Source: Branchiostoma belcheri
Taxonomy: Eukaryota; Chordata; Leptocardii; Amphioxiformes; Branchiostomatidae
Assembly (NCBI RefSeq): GCF_001625305.1
Contig: NW_017803998.1
Coordinates: forward strand, 501,447-565,446
Direction of reading: 5' to 3'
Length of the DNA: 64,000 nt
The position numbers were made by a program, and so were the translations under genes. Of this stretch, positions 11,701 to 23,700 are shown piece after piece. Under the pieces are notes generated by a model that did not search any database, had not been told where the DNA came from, and was given only the letters and a program-made list of their open reading frames with translations. Numbering within the stretch: the first letter of the stretch is position 1; each line of letters begins with the position of its first letter.

Positions 11701-14700
11701 GGATGAAGTCTGCCATCTCTGATTTCCTTTTTTCCTCAGGTGTTGTTGGAGCGATTGTTCCGTGGAACTTCCCCCTGATGTTGCTGACGTGGAAGGTTTG
11801 CCCTGCGCTGGCCATGGGGAACACTGTGGTCCTCAAACCTGCCACATACACACGGATGTCTGCTCTCATGTTAGCCGAGATCTGCGCTGAAGCTGGGCTC
11901 CCTCCAGGTATGTAAAGATTTAGATCAGAAGATGTGCTTTGTTGTTCCATTCTTTATTTCTTCTGTCGAAAGATCTTACATACTTTTCCCCTTTTTCAGA
12001 TGTGGGGGTGGGGGCACATTCTGATCTAACTATTGATGAATTAATTAATTTTCAATTTCAATTTCAATACCATTACTGTAACATTAATTATAATCTGTTC
12101 TATTACACAGTTGTTAAGATATTACTACTGGCACAGTCAAGGTCTTTTCAATTACATTGAGAGGACAGTTCGTAGAGTGTGTATATGTCAATACTTAGCA
12201 TAATGACCCATAGTAGTGTATTACAGTGATCATGTGCTTTCTCCTTGGTGCTGAATTTGCTATCATAACAACTATCTTGTGAAATTAACAGTAGTTTCTA
12301 CACCCATACCCCTAGGATCAGACCGATCCAGCAAAACTCTTCCTTAGTGTTGCAGATAATTTCCATGGCTGCACTGATAGCCAATCGTTCCTTTTACATT
12401 GCAGAATTTCTCCAGTTTTTGAGCAGTGTGCACAGTTGGCCAGTAGTCTCAGTAACACAATGTTCTGTTGTACTTGCAGGTGTGTTTAACGTTGTGACAG
12501 GTAACGGCAGGTTTGGGAGTAAACTGGCCTGTCACCCTGATGTGGATAAAGTTGGCTTTACTGGCTCAACGGAGGTGAGTTTTACAAATTTGATGATACT
12601 TTATTCCACTGAATTTGCCAATTGGCAATTACCAGTATACAACTGTGTGTTGGTAATACAATAATGCTAATATGCTGTCTGTTGTACAATTTAGTACAAT
12701 TTAGTGAGGGAAAAAGTATGGGAGAAACTGTTGTCTAGTTTCTGTTAATCAAGCACAAAGTTTCCTCATAGATATCATACAAGGCTAAATGTCTGAGCTT
12801 GGGACTTTGTCCATTAACCTCCTTAACTTTGTTTGAAAGGTTGGACAGCTGCTGAGGCGTGCGGTAGCAGGTACAGGTAAGAAGTTGTCCCTGGAGCTGG
12901 GAGGGAAGTCTCCCATCGTGGTGTTTGACTCAGCAGACCTGGACAGTGCTGTGGAGGGGGTGGTGGACGCCATCTGGTTCAACCAGGGACAGGTTCGTAA
13001 AATTTCTGTTTCCATTTCGGATGTTCAGCAACAATGAATTCAAAATATTTCAGTCTACAAATGAGGCAATTTGTTGTTTTATTTTTTTTCTTTGCAAGAA
13101 CTGCATTGTAAGTCTTTTTACAATCCTTACATTGACACCATCAAAATTACAGTACATTACTTAGATAGCAATAAGTTATCTTTAAACACATTTCTACAAC
13201 AACTGATATTTGGTTCAGTAACTATCTTCATATGTACCAACCTTGTAGTGTATTGCAGATGATGAAGTATAAAAACATTGACGGTAGGAATACAAAACAA
13301 TTCGCAAAAACATTTTGCCCCCCTGCCCTGAAAGATTTCACACAGTTTTTCATGACTTGTTTCTACTTATCATCATCATCATCATTCATCCTCCATAGTA
13401 GAGGTGGAGCTCAATAGTAGAGCCATCACTAGACAGCAAGGCCTGGGGCCTGCTGTCTAGTGATGGCTCTACTATTGAGCAAGTGGATGACTTTAAATAC
13501 CTTGGCAGTTATGGTAACACAGTCCATGATGTGAAATGTAGGATTGGGCAAGCTTGGGGGGCTTCTAATGCCCTAACAAAAGTGTGGAAATCCCCAATAG
13601 CCAACTCTACCAAGCTAAAAGTCTTTAAAACCTGCGTTGAGTCAATCCTGCTCTACGGAGCTGACTCGTGGTCTCTGACAGCATCCTTGTGTAAACTTCT
13701 GGATGGGAACTACACCCGCCTGCTTCGTGCAGCCCTTAACATTTCATGGAGGAGTCACGTGACCAACAACCAACTTTATGGAAATATGCCTCGGATTACA
13801 ACAGTCATCCGCAACCGTAGGCTGTCGCTGGCTGGCCATGTCATGCGACACGACGAAATGGCAGGGTTGGTACTTCTCTGGTCACCAACAGAAAAGCGGA
13901 GACGCGGTCGCCCTTCTTTAACTCTGAAGAAGGTGATAGAGGGGGACATAGGGCTGGGCGGTGCTGAACTGTCCTCTGTCATGCGCGACAGGAACTTGTG
14001 GAGGCAGTACATCGTGTCACCTGATTGAAGGATGAACTGAACTGAACTGAGAGGTGGAGCATACAAAGTTAGCTCGCCACAACTGTTTGTTATACATCAC
14101 TGAGAAAAGTTCATGTCCCTCCAAGGGTTTCTACTTAACCCTCTCTTTACTACTTAACCAAAAGCTACTTTGGCAGTGTAAAGGCTAGAGTTATGATCTC
14201 AACCTCCAATTCCCAGGTGTGCAGTGCAGGGTCCCGGCTGCTTGTCCAGGAGTCTGTGTTTAACCCCTTCATCACTAAGCTGAAGTCTCGTATGAACCAC
14301 CTGAGGGTCGGGGACAGTCTGGACAAGTGTATCGACATGGGAGCTCTGGTGGACGAAAGTCAGATGAAAACTATAAAAGAGTATGTGGAGGAGGCCAGGA
14401 AGGAAGGGGCTGAGGTTTGTTTGTTTGTTACCTTTGCGAAGAAGGTTATGTTTTCTGGGCGGTGTGTCTGTCTGTGTGTTTGTGTGGGGGAACAGCATAA
14501 CCCGAGAAGGCTTTGATGGTTTGTAATCATATTTGGTACTACATGGTTAGGTCTTCCAAATGATTAGATTTTGGGCCACCTAGCAGCTTGTTATGGTACT
14601 GCAGTGGGACATAGCAATGTATGAAACTCTCTGAAACTGAAGCTAGTAATACACATGTAGAGGCCAAGTTTGAGACAGAATGTAATATTGAGCATTATTA

Positions 14701-17700
14701 GTCACTCGCCCTATTACATGTAGTATACCGGTAGTAAAGATGCTGCCTTACTGAAGGTAAACAAACAAAATATGCTATCTTTATTTTCTAGGTTCACCAG
14801 GTATCAGCCAGTTTCCCCAAACATGACAAGGGGTTTTTCTACCCTCCCACCCTCATCACTAATGTGCAGACTGTGTCGAGGGTCGTCAGAGAAGAGGTAT
14901 TGTTACCTTTTTTGATTTGGTCATCACAATAAGCCTTAAGCATGCTTTAACTAATTGGTTTACATCGTTTTCTTTTTTGATATTCTCACAACTTAACAAG
15001 TGAATACTGTGTAAACGGCAAGCATTTGAAAGATAAATTAAATGTTGTTGTAGCTTTTAATTAATTTACATTACTTCAATTAGATTTTTGGCCCAGTGTT
15101 GGTAGCCCTGCCATTCCGTACTGCTAAGGAGGCCATCGCCCTGGGTAACAACACTAACTACGGGCTGGGCGCCAGCGTCTGGACAGAGTCTATTCCTCTG
15201 GGACTGGAGGTCAGTCATTCCGTCATTCTTAAGTCTATTGTGACTGTGAAACCATGCAGAAAGGTCTAGTCTACATGAAAGGAATAATTTGGATAAGGTA
15301 TAAGGTCCAAAAATTTAATTATTTTTACAAAAATTAAGTTATATGTTCTTTTTACAGAGCCATAGAAGAAATTTTTGTGATTGTATGTAATAATCCTGGA
15401 GGGACATGGCTACAGCCGCCATGCATCTACCCTGATGCTTGCGGCTTGATTGATTGATGTAATAATAATAATAATGTAATCTAGTAACATTAAGTTCATT
15501 GTTTGATAGATGGTGTTGAAAAAAAATGAACAGTCGTTGAAATGTGAGAAAGGTTTTCAGTCCAACTTGGTCAATGAGGAACCTGACTTCATTACCCCAG
15601 TGTGTATAGTAGCTATATATATATTTATATATATATGGAGACAGGTTATGTATGTATTGATGATGTATTTTGTCTGTAACCCCAGGCTGCAGTTAGCCTG
15701 AAAGCAGGCGCTGTGTGGGTGAACTGTCACAACATGTTTGATGCAGCGGCTGGGTTCGGAGGCTACAAGGAGAGTGGGTACGGACGAGATGGGGGTAAAG
15801 AGGTCAGTATCTTTGATTTACTTCACTTTACGTTTGGGTTATTTGTATTACAACATGTATCAGTAAAATTTCAAGGAAGAGCATGATGATGATAATTTCA
15901 AGGTATCATTGCCTGAATACCATGAAACACATATACTATAAGATGCTACTGTTCAAAACCCCTGTGAATATATGAATTCAAGCAAAATTATATAGAATAC
16001 AACACGGGGTATTCCGTATCGCCCGAGGCCGTCGGGCGATCCGACTCGCGGGAGGGCCGGGGCCGAGGGCGATGCGGAATACACCGTGTTGTATTTTATT
16101 TATGTCATACCCACCCAAGGAAACACGCCTTTCAATTCAAGATGAGCCAAAAGTTGATGCCACTTGTCCCTAAAATGTAACAACATCAATTCCAACGTCC
16201 GGATTCTGTATTCGAATTTTTGAAAGGGCACACGCGGTTAGGGCGAAACGCGTTCGAATGGTTTTATGGAAGCCATGGAAGCGTTCGATAACGGGTTCCG
16301 GACCGGGCCGTACCGTACAGTACGGCCCAGTCTGGAACCCGTTATCGAACGTTATCGCGGCCCGGATATGATATAAAACAAATTACAATGTTATCAGACA
16401 TAACGGATTCAGAAGCTTTATTACAAAGTAATCAAAGTATAAAGTTCCCACAACCAGGCAGGTTTAACTGACAGTCTATTCTAACAAACAATTCACTGAA
16501 CATTGTAAAGCACTCATAATTATGTACAATTCTTCTAGGCTTTGTGCTACATGACAACTGTACATGTACACATGTATACAGGTAGTCATGTTGTATACCT
16601 GATACATGTATAAGACAGTGTCATGTAGGTTACATGAAGATTTTGTGGTACTGTAATAACTAAAAGGTAATTTCACAACCTTACTATTAATAATTTATTT
16701 ATATTTGTTCTTTAATTCAGGCCATCTGGCCCATATCACATCGAGAACAGACAGACAAGAAGAAATGGAGGCGTGGTAACAAATACAATAACTAATACCA
16801 CGATAATCAAACTATACCTAGAGAAAATAAACAACTTAAAAACTAGGTTAATGTAGTGCCTCCAGAATGTGCTGAGGTAATAGCCGTCAGAGTGAACTAG
16901 CGTAGAGATGATCGTATTGTCACTATGAAGTAGCCGAGTGACAAAAGAATACAATTGTTTCCTACGTCTAGCGTCAAAAGTGTCGATTCCGAGGTTGGCA
17001 AATAACTGGCTGTTGCTAGTGCTTCTGCTAACAGAGAGTAACAGCTTCAAGGCGCTGTGGTACGCCACTCGCAATCCAGAAATCATGCCCACACTATAAT
17101 CTGCCCATATCTGAGAGCAATACATAGGGGTGCAATGGCTATTAAAAAGAATCCATTTCACCTCAACTGAACTGTAGTGGAACCTACGAAGTAGAAAGTT
17201 TGCTCTAGAGTAAAATCTTCTAACCTGGCACCGGATGGCTGAATCATCTGACAGGTCAGGGGTAATGTAATACCCAAGGTAATTGGCAGTTGAAACATAT
17301 GCTAATGTGGAGCCGTACAACTTCAGTTGGGGAGGTGGGCCGTGCAGGCGGAATCGGCAACATGGGAAATACATACACATTGTTTTCTTATCGTTAAATA
17401 ACATGTCGATGTCCGTTCCCGCGTGCTCACAAATGTCAATTAGTTTCTGTAGGGCCCTCACAGAAGGACAGATCAAACAAATATCGTCCGCGTACATTAA
17501 GTGGTCAACCACAGTATCACCAACAACACATCCAACCCCGGACTAATAATGATAACATATGATATAAAAACACATCAATAATGAATACAATATGATACAT
17601 GTACAATGTATTTTTCAGGTTGGGTGCACCTATTCTCAAAAATGAATTTCAAGCCCTGCATTATGTACATTACTACTTGTACATCTGATTCTATTCCAAT

Positions 17701-20700
17701 TTAATCACTGCCAATGGAAAGTACATTGTACTTATTGGCTATGGTACATGTACAATATTGTCATTACTTGGGTCAGTGCAACTACTTCTTACTCTTAGGG
17801 AAAAACAAAACACATTTCAGGGACTGATTCAGTTTATCAGCTAATTCCTGACTTTGAACCATGTACTGGACTTGGTGTTCGTTTGGTTTAGGCAGCTGTG
17901 GCATCTTTGGCCTCATAACCTCATCAATATTTTTGCACCATGGCCCAAACACCACATCATAATTCCTGTAAGGCTTAGACAAACCAAACTCTTCCTGTAG
18001 CTTCTTCACTGCTTTAGGGACCCCAGCAGGCTGCCTGTGTCTCTTGACTACCTCTTGCCAAAGACCCTTGTGCTTAGCATCACACAAGTTCAATGTGTTA
18101 TCAGTACTAGTGAAATCTTCCTCAGTCACCTTGAAAACCAAAACAGCCTTTGCACTTTTGATACGACCTGCAAAGTCATAACAGCTATCCACATCAGGAT
18201 CTAGGTAGAAACTGTAACCATTGCTAAAGTCACTGGGTTTCTTTCCCTTTTCTAGGTCAACTCCATATTTAAGAATATGAGCTACTGAATCATGTGATGT
18301 AGCATGATATAGCATCAACTCACCAGGCCCAGCTTTAGGAAAGCCTGTCAGATTCTTAATGCTATTCCCTACACTCCTGGACCCACGGCTAAACCCGGGC
18401 ATATTGACAAATGTTAAGTCTTGAGTAGAAACTTCAGTTTTCTCATGTTGATTTGGCCATGAAGTGACTTTGTACGAGGATGCATCATTAAAAGGATATA
18501 TTGGACACTCATTCTGCATATGGAAGAGGTCATCACTTACAATTTGCTGTGCCCAATAAATTGTCTCCTCATAGGGCCTGAGCCGCTGTGGGATTCTACC
18601 CAATATGGCCTGTATCTTATCATAAGAGAACCCTAATGCTGCTAGAGAATCAAAAGTGAGACTTGTCATACTGTCATTCTCACTTAGTCTCTCCTCATAC
18701 TTTTCCTGCATCAGTTGAAGAATCCATTCTTCTCTTGTTTGGTGTCCTCTAACCTCTTCTGGCATGAACAGAATATCGTCAGGAAATTTTTCCTGGAAGC
18801 CAAGATCTTGACAGAATTTTCTGAAGTCTGCTGTTTCTGTCCTGGGTCTTGTTTTATGATGAGGTGACTCATTTGGCAGTTGCAGTATCAACTGCCGTTT
18901 TCTTGCTTGCACTGTAGTCGCTCCATGATACTGAGGCCCCTGTACATGTATTTGTGATGCAGCTGCCATACTTCTATATGACCTTCTGAAAAGGTAAAGG
19001 ATTCATCTCATAATTTATTTTAAATCAACAAAAGATGAAGCCGCTTCATCAATCCCCTTTAAACAAGTCTGCAAAAAACAGTAACTGTTGCAGCCCCTTG
19101 TTTTACATGAGATGCAGATTCCTGCTTACTGTGTCATGTACAGTGACACATTTCCACCCTTGAGACTGCCTTTAAAACAGACTGGTTCTGGGATTCTCAG
19201 GTGCCAAGTAAACTAGAATCTGTGAGTCTGTTAATGAAATGTCATTGAAAAACACTTTTTGTACTCCCTTCTAAAAGGGCGCTTTTCAACAATCACCAGC
19301 ATGTTTGCATTCATTTGTCGCTTGTTGGGTATTGGTTTTAAGTCCAAGGTAGACTTTGCGCAGAAAAGGTTCCACTGTCTTATCCAAGTCAAATATTTAT
19401 ACTAGCTGTACAGTAATGTATAATGTTACGGCATATTGTAGCCTTCACTCTCAAAATATTTTTCCATAAATTTCTACATTGTAACAGTTACTGGCCAAAT
19501 CTACATTCTTCCACATAGAAATCCTGCAAGTGCTGATTAGCACAGTTTAACCTTTTTTTTGTTGACCAAACCCTGCCTTAAATATTTGAGTCCCATGACT
19601 TCCTGCTGACTGTAAGTAAACATAACCCCACAAAATTTCTGCTTCCTTTTAATGCTGTTGAAACATGTTTTACCTGTCATATCTTACCTTTCTGTTAAAG
19701 ACCAACAATGAACTGGATAGGACCAGAAAAAGGTGACTGATCTGAAGCTGGCCCGTACTGCCCTGTGCTTGTCTGTCTGTCACGACGCTTTCTTGGTCAA
19801 CAGAATTTTCCTGTGATAAAAGGACGCATGCGCTGTTGTCATGACACTGCACTGTAACCAATCATGATAGCTAAAGTCTGCATTGACGTCATATGTTATT
19901 GTGCAACGATTGGTTGCGGAACCATTTCTGTCTTTGAGTAATCATATTTGTCTAAGGGGGAAGCAACAAAATGGCGGCTCTGTTCATTGTTTGACTCTAG
20001 AACACACTTTGATCTTATTCTGCTGGCAGTGTTAACTTTATAACTTGGAAGCTTAGTACGTAATGTTATTAATTTGACCATGTTCTTTACTGATTGTAAA
20101 TGTAGCCATAACATGTTTGAGTGTCATGGACAGTGGAAGCCCTAAGTATGAGTTACTGTTACAGAATTTTCGCTCAGAGCTGGGGAGGAAATATACTTCC
20201 CTGTTATAATGTTAACTCACCTTTCTGAAGAAATAATCTGTCAAAGACCAACAATGGACTGGATATGACCAGAAAAACAGGTGACTGATCTGGTACTTGT
20301 CCGTCTGGCGTCAGTCTCAATGCTTTCTTCCTCAACGGAATTTTCCTGTGATAGTAGGGCGCATGCGTTGTTGTCATGACGTCAGACTGCAAACCAATCA
20401 CCGACGCCAAATTCTGCCTTGACGTCATATGTTATTGTGTTGCATTCGGTTAGGCAATCCACCCCTTGGCGTGGCAGCGGCAGAAAAAAATGGCGGCTCT
20501 GTTCATTGTTTAAGGCTAGGGCGGACTTTTAGCTGTTTCCTATGTAGCTTTATAACTTGTTTGTAATGAGTACCATGTAAATCAGTAGTAAGGCCACACC
20601 AATTTAATTTTGTTGGTTCTCGGATTCGCCTCTTCATTTTTTCCTGATTTGCAAAAAAAAATTACAGAATCAACTGCAAAATGCTCATATTTTGCCCTGA

Positions 20701-23700
20701 ACAGTTGAAAACAGTCCTTTTCTTCCTAGTCATTACAGTTATTCCATCTTTCAATGCAGTGGTATCATTAGAAGTTCAAAATTCATTGTTTAAATTTTGA
20801 ACCAGCCTTTTGTGTTGACTTCATACCTCCTATCGTAGCATTTGGGGCTATAATAGGATGCCTAGATTTGTTTTTATTTTTATTTTTTTCGCCCTGTCGC
20901 TTCATATTTTTCCTGAAAAAATCCGAGAACCAACAAATTGAATTGGTGTGGCCTAAATGGAAAATACTATCAACAGCCGGTAAACTGTATAGATTTAACC
21001 GTAACACACTGAACTTACTCACGAAATTTGCTCCAGGCACTTCCCACTCCTTTATACATGACTAATCATGGAATGTTGTCACTGACTGTGCACTGTACAT
21101 TTTGTAAATGACAATGTCATGCTTTAAGTACTCTGACTCATTGACCAAAGCAGATAACACTTGTTTAGTTTTAAAAGGCACAGTAAATTTGGAAAATTCA
21201 ATTAGAATATTATTGTGACATTGTGCCAATAATCTGTGGTTATTTGGTGTTGCCCTTCAATAACTGTGTTCACATCACCTCCACCCAAATGTATTGTACA
21301 ACTTACACAATGTCACATACTCAGAACCTTGCAAGAAAATAAAAGATATTTTTAATAACGTGACTTGTGTGTTTTTATTACTTTTCAGGGTCTGTATGAG
21401 TATGCCAAGCCTGCCTGGCAGGACAGACCTCGGCCCAACTGTGGTGAAATCAACTACACGACGTTTGCTGCCAAGTACGGAGCTACCGTACCCCCCATGC
21501 CTGGCAGTGGTACAGTCGGAGACAAAAGTCTGACATCAGATGGAGCTATAGTACCAGGGTAAGGTTTAGATACATTGTACTAGTACCTGGGTCTATGCAT
21601 ACATGTATGTCTAGAATAGTGTTTCTCTTTGATGTGCAAACATTAATCTATACTGATATCATTTCTTCTTTTTCTAAATCATTTATTGTTAGAGTGTACA
21701 TTATTTGTACTTGTGTTCTTCATTGCACATTGTTGAAGCATGGATGGCTCAATGAAAGTTCCTTACTTTACTTTTAATTTGTGAACGGTCAATTTCTGGG
21801 AGATATGTTCATTTGATCCTATCAGACTAGTACTAAATGTTTAAGTGTATGAAAAATCTATGTTAGAAAAGATGTTTCCTACATGACATTGTGTGTTGTC
21901 CAATTTAACAACAGTTTTGGACATTTTTAGGTCTTTAGATTCCCCCACGATGTACATGTACATGTGTATTGGAAACATTTTTTGTCATTATGATAATTTA
22001 TTTAAAAAATGCTTTATATGGAATTTTAGATTATGTCTTTTTGTGACAACATAATACATGTGTACTTGTTCTACATCTTTCAATCAACTCTAAAACCCTT
22101 TCTGCTACTGTGACATCAGAATTAGAAATCTGAACATTTTTGTCAATATTATACATGTAGACCATTTATTCATGCATGACTGTGCATTATTGCATTCAAC
22201 ATACAGTACAGATTTGACAGTCTACAGTGTTATGTTGTACAGGATTGACCGGACATACAAACTGTACTACGGCGGAGGTCAGAAGAGGCCGGATGGGCAG
22301 TACTCGCGGCCTGTGATTGGTCAGGAGGGGAGGGTACTGGCGCTGGTGGGTGAGGCCAACAGGAAGGATGTCAGGAACGCTGTGGAGGCAGCACACAAGG
22401 CTGCTCCTGGGTAACTTTGGTTTGAAAATTAACGGTGACAGTCTTATATTTACAGGTAGTGGTGTGGCACTTTTTTTCACAATTTCTGCATAGGGGTGTA
22501 TTTGTGCAGTTATAACTGACCAAGAAGACCGATCTCTTGACTACTGACATGAGTCAATCAATTCTCAATGGTTGTGAAAAGTAAAGACAAATAGCGTCAA
22601 GGTACCACCAGAAAGTAGTCATATTGGCCAGGTTGTCCTTATGTAGCCAGCAGTCCAGCCTTGTTTATAATAGCTTTTCCCATAAGATCTGCTGACAAGA
22701 CTGGACTCCAGACTAGTCCATACAAATGTATGTAGGGGTCGTCACTTGTACATGTAGTTGTACAGGTTTGACTCAATTAGTACATTTGTACATGACTGTT
22801 TATGCTACATACAGTAATGTCAGTTGTAGTTTACTACATGATTGTAGTACTACATTGTATCTAGTCTTAATGAGGCCTCAAGGTTTTTTGCTCTTGTACT
22901 TGCAAGATTTGCATAACTTTAGAATAGTCTGATACCGTGTGTGTAACTTTTTCAATATTTTCTGTCAGTTGGGGGAAGCGTGCAGCCCACAACCGTGCCC
23001 AGATTGTGTACTACATGGCGGAGAACTTGGAGATCCGCCGACAGGAATTCACTCAGCAGTTACAGCTGATGACTGGCCGCAGTGAGGAGGACTGTAGGAG
23101 AGAAGTGGACCTGGCAGTACAGAGGCTGTTCTACTGGGGAGCCTACTGTGACAAGTATGGAGGAACTGTGCAGGTAAGGTTTGGGGGGGTTAGTTCATGT
23201 AGGTGTAAGGATAGAGGAGGACTGTAGGAGAGAAGTGGACCTGGCTGTACACAGGCTGTTCTACTGGGGAGCCTACTGTGACAAGTATGGGGGGACTGTG
23301 CAGGTAAGGTTTGGGGGAGTTAGTACATGTAGGTGTAAGGATAGAGGAGGACTGTAGGAGAGAAGTGGACCTGGCTGTACACAGGCTGTTCTACTGGGGA
23401 GCCTACTGTGACAAGTATGGAGGGACTGTGCAGGTAAGGTTTGGGGATGTTTAGGTAAGGTTTAGGGGAGTTAGTATAGGTGTAAGGATAGAGGAGGACT
23501 GTAGGAGAGAAGTGTACCTGGCAGTACACAGGCTGTTCTACTGGGGAGCCTACTGTGACAAGTATGGAGGGACTGTGCAGGTAAGAATTAGACAAGTCAA
23601 GTTCAGGCAAAATTTGGGAGGTGGTGGGTGTATAATACAAAATTTAGATTGTCACTTTTAGCTAATGTAACATTTTTTACCAAATAGTTACTTGCGCAGT

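Noticed and set aside
23320-23640. Minus-strand frame with repeated ..[15 protein letters not shown]..
   Set aside because: Antisense reading of the duplicated ALDH16A1 exon 14 array.
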